Of a DNA stretch of 64,000 nucleotides, positions 34,994-44,396 are shown in pieces. The translations under genes and the position numbers were made by a program. The stretch lies in contig JBBRAH010000017.1 of assembly GCA_038206985.1 (NCBI GenBank), forward strand, positions 1 to 64,000. Direction: 5' to 3'. Position 1 is the stretch's first letter. Every line of letters starts with the position of its first letter. The notes beneath the pieces are model-generated. The model saw nothing but the letters and a program-made list of their open reading frames with translations. It did not search any database and was not told where the DNA came from. Source of the stretch: CAXMST01 sp038206985 (GTDB lineage: Bacteria > Actinomycetota > Thermoleophilia > Solirubrobacterales > 70-9).

Positions 34994-35364
34994 GCGTTAG
35001 GCGTCGTTGGTGGGTCCGCCACAGGTGGCATCGGCTGTCGGTGGCTGGTCGGCTACCAGCTGGCTTTAGCGCCGAGGGAGCGGTAGATGTGGCGCTTCCG
35101 GCACAGCTACGGCACGGATACGCGGGCTTTGGGCGGGTTCGAGCAGCGCGACCGTAGAAGAGCGCCATAGTCGCCCATTTCTCAGGTCTCGTCGAATTGG
35201 GCCGGTCCTCGAGCGCCGAGGCGAACATCCTGCCGATCAGAGCGGGCAAATGTCACTCTCGCCGCCACTGACCGTGACCCCAAATCCCCCTCCCTCAATG
35301 CAAAACCACAATCCAGCCCGGCTGGCGCCCCCGACCGCAACGACGCCGAACAACGACCCCCGGC
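34994..35364. other. Intergenic stretch without recognisable gene; possible degraded remnant
   Basis: A 371-nt gap, unusually long for this window, between a plus-strand and a minus-strand glycosyltransferase gene. It begins with the direct repeat GCGTTAG/GCGTTAGGCGT and has lower GC than its neighbours near 35150-35300. Open frames through it (for example minus 35249 toward 34842) show no domain I recognise. No terminator hairpin with a U-run was seen. It may hold the terminators of both convergent blocks or the scar of a deleted gene. Confidence 0.5.
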
Positions 35365-36471
35365 CTACCGCCGAACTGCCCGCTCGTACAACTCGCCCAG
35401 CCGCTCCGCCTGGACCTCCACCGAGTAGCCGCCCACCACCTTTTCCCGGGCGGCGGCTCCCAGGCTCGCTCGCAGTTCGGGATCGCGGGCCAGGCGGAGG
35501 ATGGCGTCGGCCAGGGCCTGGGCATCGTCGCCGGGAACGAGTTCGCCGGCACCATCGGACAGCTGCTCGGAGATGCCGTCGATGTCGGTACCGACGCAGG
35601 GCAGACCATGGCCCATGGCCTCGAGCATCGAGATTGGGAAGGGATCGCGGCGCGAGGGCAAGGCGAAGATCGTCCAGCTCGCCAGTTTTGCCGGGACGTC
35701 GGCTCGCGGCTCGTGGGCGATACCGATCGCGGCCGCCCGGCTGAGGAGCTCACCTGCCCAGTCGCGCTCCAGCTCATCGGTCGGCGAGCCAACCAGCTCG
35801 AAGCGAACCTCCGGCTCGACCTCGCCGACGAGCCTGGCCGCCTCGACGAAGAGGTCGCTGCCCTTGCGGGTCGAGACCACGCCCACCGAGCCCACCACGA
35901 TCGGCGCGGGCGGCTCGGGACGAGCGGCGCTGGGGACGATCGCGCCCTCGTAGACGATCTCGGGCCGACGCCCGGGGAGGCTGAGCTCGTCGGCGCAGGC
36001 GCCGGAGACGGCGACAACCTCGGATCCGACCCGCCAGACGGCGCCCACGCCAAGCTCGCCCTTGCGTCCGGCCGGTCGCATCTCGTGCACGTGAAAGAGG
36101 ACGGGCACTCGCAGGGCACGGGCGACACCGGCCTCCGCCAGCGTGAAGAGCGAGTTGGCATGGATCAGATCCGGCTTGACATCGGAGATTGCCCGTCGGA
36201 AGGCGTTGAGGTAACCGGGCAGCGCCATCAGCCGCCGCCGCAGACCCGGCTCGAGCCGCATTGCCTGCAGGCTGTAGGCGATCGGCCGCGGCGCACCGCG
36301 GACCTCGTAGCCGTGCTCGCGCAGGTACTCCGCCAGAGGGCTGGGGTCCGGAGCCCAGAGCACGAAACGCCAGCCGTGTTCCTGAAGATGGGGGAAGGTG
36401 CGCAGGGCCGAGAGCGTCGCTCCGCCTGGGACGTCCTCGTGGAAGGCGACGAGTGCGGTCCGGGCGCTCAC
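35365..36471 (-). CDS. Glycosyltransferase family 4 (GT-B)
   Basis: 368 residues. N-terminal ALVAFHEDVPGGATLSALRTF; VFLHVHEMR-type segment VPVLFHVHEMRPAG; donor domain VGSVGVVSTRKGSDLFVEAARL and SRRDPFPISMLEAMGHGLPCVGTDIDGISE. It overlaps the upstream GT4 gene by 4 nt and ends the minus-strand block ligase - Wzz/BY-kinase - GT4 - GT4. Confidence 0.9.
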   Translation of the reverse strand: MSARTALVAFHEDVPGGATLSALRTFPHLQEHGWRFVLWAPDPSPLAEYLREHGYEVRGAPRPIAYSLQAMRLEPGLRRRLMALPGYLNAFRRAISDVKPDLIHANSLFTLAEAGVARALRVPVLFHVHEMRPAGRKGELGVGAVWRVGSEVVAVSGACADELSLPGRRPEIVYEGAIVPSAARPEPPAPIVVGSVGVVSTRKGSDLFVEAARLVGEVEPEVRFELVGSPTDELERDWAGELLSRAAAIGIAHEPRADVPAKLASWTIFALPSRRDPFPISMLEAMGHGLPCVGTDIDGISEQLSDGAGELVPGDDAQALADAILRLARDPELRASLGAAAREKVVGGYSVEVQAERLGELYERAVRR

Positions 36472-37592
36472 AGCCGGACGCCCTCCCGGGTGAGCTGCAC
36501 CTGCCGCCGGATCGCCTCACGGAAGCGCTCCGCCCCGAACTGCTCGGCGTGCTCGCGAATCGCCGCGGGGTCATAGGCATCGGGGTCGAAGGACGCGACA
36601 GCGGCCTCGAGGGAGTCGGCGTCCTGGCGCTGGAAGAACTCGCCACTCAGCCCGGGCGCCACGGTCTCCAGAGCACCGCCTCCAGCGAAGGCGATCGCAG
36701 GGCGCCCACAGGCCATCACCTCCACGGGCATCAGGCCGAAGTCGTCGCGGCTCGGAAAGACCAACGCCGCGCACCGCTGCATCAGGGGAATCAGCTCGTC
36801 GTCGTCGAGGTGGCCACGGAAATCGATGTTGTCGGGCGCCCCGGCCCGCAGCTCCGCGAGAGCCGGCCCGTCACCCGCGACTACAAGGCGCTTTCCCAGG
36901 CGCCGGAAGGCCTCAACGGCGAGTGAGGGACGCTTGTAGGCCTCAACGAGCCGGCCACAGAACAGGTAATAGCCATCGTGGCCGGGCTTCCCGGGCGCGA
37001 AGAGGTTTGTATCCACCGGCGGGCGGATCACCACCGAGTCGCGGTCGTAGAAGCGCCTGATCTGCTCCGCGATGAAGTCCGACTCGGCAATGAAACGAGT
37101 AACCCTGCGCGCGGCGCGGCGGTCGGCGCGGCGCAGTGCGGCGGCGAGCGGCCGCATGGCGAGCCCAGCCGCGGTCCCGAGTTGCTCGCCGTAGTCGTCG
37201 GTCATCGACCACGCAAAGCGCAGCGGGCTGTAGCAGTAGCAGAGCTGCGGGGCATCGTTGCGCGTACGGAACGCGGTCGCGAACGCATAGCTCGAGCTCA
37301 ACAGTACGTCAGCGTCGGGCAGGCGCCGGGCACGGACCAGGCCCGGGTAGAGGGGGGCCAGGAGCCGGTAGTGGCGCAGCAGCGCCGACCGCTCCGGAAG
37401 CTCACTGTGGAAGCGCTCGGCTATGCCCATCCGCTCGGCTACCGCGCGCCGGCCCAGAATCGCGTGGACCCCGGCCTCTGGATAGATCGAGGCGATCGTT
37501 GCGAGTATGCGCTCGGCTCCGCCGTAGGCCTCAGCGAAGTCGTGGGCGATCGTCACCCGAACCGCGGCGTCAGCCCCTGTGCTGAGGACCAT
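36468..37592 (-). CDS. Glycosyltransferase family 4 (GT-B), mannosyltransferase-like
   Basis: 374 residues from ATG 37590-37592 (a TTG lies two codons upstream). VTIAHDFAEAYGGAERILATIA, CYCYSPLRFAWSMTDDY and the donor motif FPSRDDFGLMPVEVMACGRPAIAFAGGGALETV resemble WbaZ/mannosyltransferase-type GT4 enzymes of O-antigen clusters. The start is 15 nt after the Wzz/BY-kinase stop. Confidence 0.89.
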   Translation of the reverse strand: MVLSTGADAAVRVTIAHDFAEAYGGAERILATIASIYPEAGVHAILGRRAVAERMGIAERFHSELPERSALLRHYRLLAPLYPGLVRARRLPDADVLLSSSYAFATAFRTRNDAPQLCYCYSPLRFAWSMTDDYGEQLGTAAGLAMRPLAAALRRADRRAARRVTRFIAESDFIAEQIRRFYDRDSVVIRPPVDTNLFAPGKPGHDGYYLFCGRLVEAYKRPSLAVEAFRRLGKRLVVAGDGPALAELRAGAPDNIDFRGHLDDDELIPLMQRCAALVFPSRDDFGLMPVEVMACGRPAIAFAGGGALETVAPGLSGEFFQRQDADSLEAAVASFDPDAYDPAAIREHAEQFGAERFREAIRRQVQLTREGVRL

Positions 37593-37607
37593 CCTCAACT
37601 CCGTGCG

Positions 37608-39194
37608 TCAGTAGCCGTAGTAGTAGTCGTAGGAATCGGGGCCACCGCGGCGCAGTCCGGTTACCACGGCCCCGGTCGGCCGCTCAGGCAGATTGCCGAG
37701 CGCTGAGCGGACCGCCTTGGCCTCTTCCCGGGTGGACTGGTTGACGCGGGTGCAGACGAGGACTGAGTCGACAACGGCGGCGATGCGCAGGGGATCGACC
37801 ACGGCGAGTAGCGGACTGCCATCGAAGACAACGAGGTCGTAGGCCCTGGAGACCGCGGCGACGAACTCGCGGAAGGGATCGCTCTCGAGCAACTCGACCG
37901 CATCGGCAGCGTTCGAGCCCGCTGCGACGCAGGCAAGCGTGGCGACTGTCTCCGCTTCGGCCGCCGGGAGCTGCGCTCCGTCGCCTCTGGGGCTCCAGGG
38001 TGCTGTCAGCTCGATCGAGCGGACGACGTCCTGAGGCTGAGCGGCACCACGCAGGTAGTCGGAGAGGCCCGGTGAAGCCGGAATACCCAGGCGGCGCGCG
38101 AAAGTAGGCCGCCGCATGTCGCACTCAACCAGCAGAACCCGCTGGCCGGCCACGGCGGCGGCACTGGCAAGAGCCATCGACACGGTCGACTTGCCCTCCT
38201 CGGGCATCCCGGACGTGACCAGCACAGTGCGCGGACTCTTGTCCTGATGCAGGTAGCCGAGGTTCGTGCGGAGAACCCGGAACGCCTCGAAATCGGCAGC
38301 GGCCATCGCGAGGCCGTCCTTCTTGGTCAGACCTGCGTAGCCGAATGCCGACTCGGGAACCCGGGTCAGGACTGGCAGGCCGAGCTCGTCGCCTGCCTCC
38401 CTGGCGGTCCGCAGTCTCCGGTCCAGTACGTCGCGGGCAAAGGCGGCGATCAGGCCGAGGGCAAGGCCGATCGCGAGGCCAAGAACCGTGTTGCGCGCCG
38501 GCCGCGGTGCGGAGGCCTGCGCCGGAACACTTGCGGTCCGCTGGATCGTCACGGGCTCGGCCAGCGTCTGAAGCGCTCGCACCTGATTCAGCTGGGCCCT
38601 CGCCGTACCGACGTCAAAGCTCGAGGCTTCGAGGTTCTTGGCCGCGGCGAGCGCATCCTTGAGTTGCTTCTGCAGCGTCACCTCAGCGACCCTGAGTCGA
38701 CGATCCGTCGCCTGCGTCTCGACCTTCCGCGATGCCTCGGCGAACGCGTTCGAGACGTCGGCCGCCAGGACCGGGTCAGCGGACGTAGCCGTGACGGCGA
38801 CCAGGAAGGTGTTGAGGTCGACCGTCGCCTCGACCAGGTCGGTGAGCTCATCGACCGAGAGGTCGGACTTGAGCGAGCGCTTGACCATGCGGGCGACGGC
38901 GGGGCTCGTGACCAGGCCGGTGCTGATCTGGGCGCGGGTCGCCGGCGCCAGTTCGGGGCTCGGCGTGCCGCCGATCAGGACCACTTCCTGAAGGGGGTCG
39001 CGGAAGGAGAGCGCCGAGGTCGCCTTGTACTGCTTCTCCTGCACCAGCGAGAAGACCAGCGCACCGCCGCCGATCAGCAACGTTATCGCCGCGATCAGGA
39101 GACGGTGATGCCTGACGACCCGCAGGTAGTCCCGCAGGCTGGTGTAGCGCAATGTCCCGTCGGACTCGGCCCCTGTTCGCTGTTCCTCATCCAT
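37608..39194 (-). CDS. Wzz co-polymerase / BY-type tyrosine autokinase fusion
   Basis: 528 residues from ATG 39192-39194. Residues ~17-130 form a Wzz domain with helix 1 (~32-50); helix 2 is near 236-254. The cytoplasmic BY-kinase has Walker A SGMPEEGKST (328-337, Lys335), Walker A' VLLVECDMRRP, and Walker B DLVVFDGSP. The C-terminus is the autophosphorylated tyrosine cluster YDYYYGY. Such proteins set chain length and switch polysaccharide export by cycles of phosphorylation. All kinase motifs are intact, in contrast to the paralog at 10172. No matching tyrosine phosphatase gene was found in the window. Confidence 0.93.
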   Translation of the reverse strand: MDEEQRTGAESDGTLRYTSLRDYLRVVRHHRLLIAAITLLIGGGALVFSLVQEKQYKATSALSFRDPLQEVVLIGGTPSPELAPATRAQISTGLVTSPAVARMVKRSLKSDLSVDELTDLVEATVDLNTFLVAVTATSADPVLAADVSNAFAEASRKVETQATDRRLRVAEVTLQKQLKDALAAAKNLEASSFDVGTARAQLNQVRALQTLAEPVTIQRTASVPAQASAPRPARNTVLGLAIGLALGLIAAFARDVLDRRLRTAREAGDELGLPVLTRVPESAFGYAGLTKKDGLAMAAADFEAFRVLRTNLGYLHQDKSPRTVLVTSGMPEEGKSTVSMALASAAAVAGQRVLLVECDMRRPTFARRLGIPASPGLSDYLRGAAQPQDVVRSIELTAPWSPRGDGAQLPAAEAETVATLACVAAGSNAADAVELLESDPFREFVAAVSRAYDLVVFDGSPLLAVVDPLRIAAVVDSVLVCTRVNQSTREEAKAVRSALGNLPERPTGAVVTGLRRGGPDSYDYYYGY

Positions 39195-39320
39195 AGTGCG
39201 TACGGCCCTCCACCGCCCCCGGCCGAGTTCAGCCAGAGCAGGCGGTGAGTGCCGCGAAGCGGCCATTGTAGGGGCCGCTGAACGGCGCCGCGGCACATGC
39301 CGGGACCCGGTTCGTGGCGT

Positions 39321-41390
39321 TCATGGGGCGAAGCGCTCGAGGGCATTGCGACGGCCGGCCGCAGCTGCCGGTTCGAGGCCTTCGAGAAATGGGCCCGCGG
39401 CCGGAAGTCGCTTGCCGACCTCCTCGAGAGCTACGAGTGCTGCGGCAGGCGAACCAGCCGCGAGCTCGATCCGGGCGCGCTGCATCGAGTGCCGCCAGTT
39501 GCCCGGCTCCAGGCGCCCGGCCTGCAGAGCGGCCTCGCGGGCCTCGTCATAGCTTCCGATCGCCAGCTCCAGCTCCGCCCGCTGTGAGTAGGCCGAGGCT
39601 GACCACGGCGCCGCGGCGATCGCGTCGTTGGCGAGCTCCCGCGCGCGGTCGGGCCGGCCCTCCGCGAGGGCAGCGCGGGAACCAAAGATCCGATCGGTCG
39701 AGACGAGGCCCGGCACCTGCAGGACGACCAGACCGCTCGCAAGGACGATCGGGAGAACGACCGAGCGCGAGGAACGCCGCGGCTGCGGACGCGGGGTCGC
39801 GGCGGCGGCGGCGGCGATCAGGGCGGCGCCGAACCCCGCGATGCCGACGGCCGGAATCTCCCAGAGCCAGTCGATGCCCGCCTGCGCGCAGAACGCGGCG
39901 AAGACTCCCACGAGCGCCGCCGCGATCCCCCGGTCCGAGGGTCGGTCGAGGCGCCGGGTGCCCTGCCAGGCAAGCGCTCCGAGGCCCACCAGCAACGCGA
40001 TGATCCCGAGCAGGCCCGGTATCCCGAGCTCGGCCAACCCCTCGATGTAGAGGGAGTGAGCATCGCGTACACGCTCGCGGCTCCCGCCCTCGGCGTCCCA
40101 GTAGAAGTCGAACGTTCCGGCGCCGATGCCACTGAGCGGGTTCTCGGCGGCAGCCTCCAGGGCGGTGCCCCAGAGCTCCCAGCGGGGCGAATCCGTCGAC
40201 GTCAAGCGCGAGGCCGGATCGATCACCGCGGCAGCAGCCTCCGGAGGCGTCCCCGCCTGACTTGGGGAGCCCTGGGTCTCGCCCGCGTAGCCCTCGAAGG
40301 AGGCGACGACGGCCAGCGCCGCAGCGGCGAGCACGGGCAGCGCGATGAGCAAGACCCGCTGCCGTCGCTGTGCCCGGGAATCTGAGCCCGCCGGCCTCCC
40401 GCCACGTCTCGACCCGATCGGCTTCGCGCCGGCAGCCGAGCGGGCGATCGGCCGCGCGCTGAACCAGCCCGTCGCGGCCACGGCAAAGATCAGCACGAGT
40501 GCCACGAGCGCGCCACCGTCACCGCCGGAGCCGCCGGCGATCTCGGGCTGCGTGCGGATCGCAAAGATCGCTGCGCAGCTGCCGGCGGCGGCGATCGCGA
40601 TCGTGTGCAGCAAGCGGCGACGGCGTGGAGCGGCGAGCACCAATAGCCCCAGGGCCACTGTGACGGCGAGAGCTCCGCCGCGTGAGTAGGTCAGGTAAAG
40701 AGCGGCGGCAGCAAGGGGAGCGACACCACCCGCGACCGCCCTGAGCAATCCGTCGCGCGCATAGACGGCCCAGGCCAGCGTCATCGTCGTGGCCGCGGCC
40801 GCGAGGAACGCAAGCGCGTTCCAGTACTCGAGCGGGTAGTTCAGTCGCTCGCCGCCGATCGTCGCCCGCAAGCCACCGGAGACGATGTCCGGTGCAACCC
40901 GGCTGCCGACGCCCACCACGGCGATGATCGCGACTGCGACCGAGAGGCCGGCGGCGGCGGCGCGCCAGGTCCGTGAGCTGAGCGTCAACCAGCAGAGCGC
41001 GGCGAGACCGGCGTACTGGCTGAGCCTCGTCAGCTCGGCGACTGTGCGCTCGCTGCTCTCCGTCCAGAGCAGGCCGAGCGCTATCCAGCCTCCGAGGAGC
41101 GCGAACAGGAGCGCGACCCGCCGGGTTCCGGCAGCCGGCCGCGCCCGTGGCAGCAGCCCGGCGAGCAGGCCGGCGGCAATCGCGGCCCAGAGCAGTATCC
41201 CCAGCTGACTGCGGGCGATCGTCCCCCCGCCCCCGCCTTCGATGGCGAAGTACAGGGGCAGAGCCAGCGCGAGACTGAAGGAGAGCACCCGGGCCGGCCG
41301 GGGGTCGCCGGCGCGACGTCGGCGACCGACCCCCGCTGCAGCGGGGGGAGCCCCGCCGACCGCTGTTTCGCCTTCCGTACCGGCGCCCAT
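39321..41390 (-). CDS. O-antigen ligase-like membrane protein with TPR-like C-terminal tail
   Basis: About 689 residues from ATG 41388-41390 (TTG at 41402 also possible). Roughly 12 membrane helices, with the Wzy/WaaL-type motif GERLNYPLEYWNALAF, a YLTYSRGG segment, and the extracellular NPLSGIGAGTFDFYWDAEG...RDAHSLYIEGLAELGIPG region. The last ~110 residues are alpha-helical repeats resembling TPRs (ALAEGRPDRARELANDAI...AYSQRAELELAIG). Paralog of the protein at 57645. Likely a polymerase or ligase for the cluster's glycan. First gene of a four-gene minus-strand block. Confidence 0.85.
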   Translation of the reverse strand: MGAGTEGETAVGGAPPAAAGVGRRRRAGDPRPARVLSFSLALALPLYFAIEGGGGGTIARSQLGILLWAAIAAGLLAGLLPRARPAAGTRRVALLFALLGGWIALGLLWTESSERTVAELTRLSQYAGLAALCWLTLSSRTWRAAAAGLSVAVAIIAVVGVGSRVAPDIVSGGLRATIGGERLNYPLEYWNALAFLAAAATTMTLAWAVYARDGLLRAVAGGVAPLAAAALYLTYSRGGALAVTVALGLLVLAAPRRRRLLHTIAIAAAGSCAAIFAIRTQPEIAGGSGGDGGALVALVLIFAVAATGWFSARPIARSAAGAKPIGSRRGGRPAGSDSRAQRRQRVLLIALPVLAAAALAVVASFEGYAGETQGSPSQAGTPPEAAAAVIDPASRLTSTDSPRWELWGTALEAAAENPLSGIGAGTFDFYWDAEGGSRERVRDAHSLYIEGLAELGIPGLLGIIALLVGLGALAWQGTRRLDRPSDRGIAAALVGVFAAFCAQAGIDWLWEIPAVGIAGFGAALIAAAAAATPRPQPRRSSRSVVLPIVLASGLVVLQVPGLVSTDRIFGSRAALAEGRPDRARELANDAIAAAPWSASAYSQRAELELAIGSYDEAREAALQAGRLEPGNWRHSMQRARIELAAGSPAAALVALEEVGKRLPAAGPFLEGLEPAAAAGRRNALERFAP

Positions 41391-41478
41391 CTCAGACCGC
41401 AAGATGGCAGGCGGCGGAGGCGCCCATGCCGGTTCCCCTGCCGCCGGCCTCCGGAACGTGTACTACCGTCCGCCCGCG

Positions 41479-42849
41479 ATGCCGGAGTCCGAGCCCGCAG
41501 AGGGCAGCAGCTACGGCCGCTCAGCCGCCCTGCTGAGCGCCGCATTGGGGGCGGCAGGACTGCTCACGTACGCGTTCTTTGCACTCGCCTCCCACGCCCT
41601 CGATCCCGAGGACTACGGCCGGATCGTCGTCCTCTGGTCGCTGATGTTCATCGCGATCTCGGTGCTCTTCCGGCCGGTCGAGCAGCTGCTCTCGCGGACG
41701 CTGGCCGAACTCGACGTCAAAGGAGCTTCGCCGCGACACACTCTGCGGGCTGCGGCCGCGATCCAGCTCGGACTGGCGCTCGTCTTCACCGCGGCTGCGC
41801 TGCTCTTCCACGATCGCCTCGAGTCGGAGCTGTTCGACGGCGAGGAGGCCCTCTTTGCGGCCCTGCTCGCCTCGGTGCTCGGCTTCGCGGCCAGCTTCTA
41901 CGCGCGCGGCTACCTCGCCGGGACCGGGCATTTCGGCTCCTACTCGATCCTGCTGATCGTCGATGCCGTGGCGCGGGCGGCCTTCGCTCTCGTAGTTGCC
42001 ATCGGTCTGGCCTCCGGCGTGGAGACCGTCGCGCTCGGGATCGCGATCGCTCCGGCACTGAGCGTCCTGGTCGTACCGCTGGCGCTGCACTTCGAGCGCC
42101 GCGCCGCCGGGGCCCGACCCCGAGCAGTGCCCGAGCAATCGGACGAGCCTGAGTTCACCCTGGCCCAGGGCGGCGGATTCGCCGCGGCGATCCTGGTGAT
42201 CATGCTCAGCGAGCAGGTGTTCCTCAACAGTGGCCCGCTACTCGCCCGCGGTGAGGCCGGCACCGCCGCGGCCGGCTTCATTTTCAACATCCTGATGCTC
42301 GTCCGGGCGCCGGTCGTCCTCTTCCAGGCCACCGCCACAAGCCTGCTCCCGCACCTGACCCGGCTGCTCTCCAGTGGCGACGAGGACAGCCACTCGGCGT
42401 TTCTGCGTTCGATCAGGGCGACACTGATCGCGATCGCCGGCTTCGCGACGATCACCACCCTGGTTGTGCTCATCGCGGGACCGCAACTCATGCAGGCAGC
42501 CTTCGGAGGCAACTTCACCTACGACCGGCTCGGCCTGGTTCTGATCGCCGTGGCGATGGGCTTCTACCTTGGCGCGACGACCCTCAATCAGGCGGCGCTC
42601 GCCCAAGGTCAGGCCCGCAGGGCGGCCCTCTGCTGGGCGGGCTCCGCCGTGCTCTTCATCGGCTGGAACCTGCTCCCGACACTCGAGATCTTCCGCCGCG
42701 TCGAGGTCGGCTTCCTGGGCGTCGCCGTGCTGCTGTTCGGGCTCCTGTACCTCGTCTACCGCAACCCGGATGCGAGCGAACGACCGCTCACCCCCGGCTC
42801 ACCCAGCGAACTCGAGGCCCGCCTCGCGGCGGCCGATGAGGCGATCTGA
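41479..42849 (+). CDS. Second Wzx-like polysaccharide flippase
   Basis: 456 residues from ATG 41479 (an ATG at 41404 is also in frame but adds a Gly/Ala-rich lead). Twelve or so hydrophobic segments in the MOP/polysaccharide-transporter pattern, with LSAALGAAGLLTYAFFALASHALDPEDYGRIVVLWSL at the first two helices. Two flippases in one locus suggest two glycans or two repeat units. Divergent from the ligase-like gene, convergent with the oxidoreductase gene. TACCGT lies 9 nt before the start. Confidence 0.84.
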   Translation: MPESEPAEGSSYGRSAALLSAALGAAGLLTYAFFALASHALDPEDYGRIVVLWSLMFIAISVLFRPVEQLLSRTLAELDVKGASPRHTLRAAAAIQLGLALVFTAAALLFHDRLESELFDGEEALFAALLASVLGFAASFYARGYLAGTGHFGSYSILLIVDAVARAAFALVVAIGLASGVETVALGIAIAPALSVLVVPLALHFERRAAGARPRAVPEQSDEPEFTLAQGGGFAAAILVIMLSEQVFLNSGPLLARGEAGTAAAGFIFNILMLVRAPVVLFQATATSLLPHLTRLLSSGDEDSHSAFLRSIRATLIAIAGFATITTLVVLIAGPQLMQAAFGGNFTYDRLGLVLIAVAMGFYLGATTLNQAALAQGQARRAALCWAGSAVLFIGWNLLPTLEIFRRVEVGFLGVAVLLFGLLYLVYRNPDASERPLTPGSPSELEARLAAADEAI

Positions 42850-42866
42850 ATGGCGCCCCGGATTCG

Positions 42867-44288
42867 CTAGACCGCGCTTGGCACGCCGAAGCGTTCCGGC
42901 ACGGGATGCGGTGGCAGGTCGAACTGCCGACTTAGCGAGCTGACGATCTCCTCGGCCTCGCGGATCGCGTAGTTGGTGCCGCGGTCATCGGGATAGACCT
43001 GGGTGGTGTTGGCCAGCATCAGTCCCTTGACGGGGGTCTCATAGGCCGGCATCCGACTGCGGTAATTGGGCAGGACCACGGGCTGGCCGGCCGGCTCCTT
43101 GAACATCCAACTCTGCTTGATCCAGTCTCGCTGGAAGGCCGGGTTGACCTTGCGGAGTCCGGGCTCATAGAAGTCGATCAGCTCTTCCATGCTCTTGTCC
43201 AGCAGCTCGTGGCCATGCGGCAGATAGTTGGCGACATAGAGGAAACGGCGACCACCGTAGTGCTCGGGCGGAACCAGGTTGGTCTGCTCGATCAGGCCGA
43301 TGAAGCCCGTGTCGACATCGGCCACGTTGGTCCAGTAGTAGGGATGGAACTCGCGGTCGAGCTCGACGAGCAGGCAAAGCGCCGCGAAGTACTCGATCCC
43401 CCGGGTCTTGCCGAGGTACTGCTCCCCCACGGCTGAGGTCAGGTCGGGGTCGAGAAGTTGCTCGAAGACGTCCGAGGGCAGTGCGGCAATCACAGCGTCG
43501 TAACGCTCCGGCTCCCCGACAGCCTCGAAGTCACGCGGGTCGTGCCCCTTGCGGAACGAGTCCGGGGCAGCCCCCCAGACGAGGAAGCCCTCACCGTCGG
43601 GATCACGGGCGATGCGTTGAGCGGGCCGGTCAATCAGGACACGGCCGCCGTAACCTTCGATCAGATCGCGCAGGCGCACGAAGATCGACTCGAAGCTGCC
43701 CTTGGGAAAGACGAGGAGCTCACCCTTCGCTTCCTCACCGGTCACGGCCCGGCGGTTGCGCAGCTTCGCCCAGAGCCAGGACATCGAGATGTCGCCCGCC
43801 TGGTCGCGGAACTTGCCGTAGAGCATCGGGCCCCAGATCTTGTCCCAGGCCTGCTGCCCCATCCATTTCGTGACCCAGGCCTTGATCGTCTGGCCTTCGT
43901 AGCGGGTCACGTCGTTGCCGAACTTCTGCAGGTAGAGCACGGCCACACCCATCCGGATCCGCGCCAACGGTGACATCGGCTTGTAGGTGAGGAGGTCCTT
44001 CGGGGTCGTGAACGGATGCAGTTCGCCGTCGGCGAACATCGCAACGCTCGAGGGCCAGGTCTCCAGTTCGCAGCCGATCTCCGCGCAGAGGTCGGCGACC
44101 TCCCTGTCGCTGGTGAAGAGATGGTGGTAGTAGCGCTCGAGCAGCACACCGTCGCCGACATCGATCGTCGCCGCCTGCCCGCCGAGGCCGGGCCAGCGCT
44201 CGTAGACATCACATTCGTGTCCAAGCTTGGCCACACGATGTCCGGCAACCAGGCCAGCCATTCCCGCACCGATCACAGCGACTCTCAT
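42867..44288 (-). CDS. FAD-dependent amine-oxidase/UDP-galactopyranose mutase-like oxidoreductase
   Basis: 473 residues. The N-terminal dinucleotide-binding fold is textbook: VAVIGAGMAGLVAGHRVAKLGHECDVYERWPGLGGQA. A YYHHLF motif and LLVFPKGSFESIF region follow, and the C-terminal FAD contact is GLMLANTTQVYPDDRGTNYAI. It resembles NAD(P)/FAD oxidoreductases of glycan clusters, distantly related to UDP-galactopyranose mutase and protoporphyrinogen oxidase. Substrate unknown; a sugar or polyprenyl-sugar is plausible. Convergent with the flippase gene (17-nt gap). Confidence 0.83.
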   Translation of the reverse strand: MRVAVIGAGMAGLVAGHRVAKLGHECDVYERWPGLGGQAATIDVGDGVLLERYYHHLFTSDREVADLCAEIGCELETWPSSVAMFADGELHPFTTPKDLLTYKPMSPLARIRMGVAVLYLQKFGNDVTRYEGQTIKAWVTKWMGQQAWDKIWGPMLYGKFRDQAGDISMSWLWAKLRNRRAVTGEEAKGELLVFPKGSFESIFVRLRDLIEGYGGRVLIDRPAQRIARDPDGEGFLVWGAAPDSFRKGHDPRDFEAVGEPERYDAVIAALPSDVFEQLLDPDLTSAVGEQYLGKTRGIEYFAALCLLVELDREFHPYYWTNVADVDTGFIGLIEQTNLVPPEHYGGRRFLYVANYLPHGHELLDKSMEELIDFYEPGLRKVNPAFQRDWIKQSWMFKEPAGQPVVLPNYRSRMPAYETPVKGLMLANTTQVYPDDRGTNYAIREAEEIVSSLSRQFDLPPHPVPERFGVPSAV

Positions 44289-44382
44289 CGACGGTCTCCC
44301 TCTCGCAGCTTGCGTCCGTTGCTTCTCACGACGGCGGGCAGCCTAACAGCGGGGTGCTGCACATTGGTCCGCACATCGCGGT

Positions 44383-44388
44383 TAAGCT
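44383..44388 (+). promoter_or_regulatory. Leaderless-type -10 box TAAGCT before methyltransferase
   Basis: TAAGCT is followed by 8 nt and the ATG at 44397. It fits the TANNNT pattern that recurs at single-gene starts in this locus. No ribosome site is seen. Confidence 0.45.
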
Positions 44389-44396
44389 GCGCCGCG

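Noticed and set aside
34842..35249. 135-codon minus-strand open frame in the intergenic gap
   Set aside because: Overlaps the end of a GT4 gene, no domain, odd composition; kept only as a possible remnant note.
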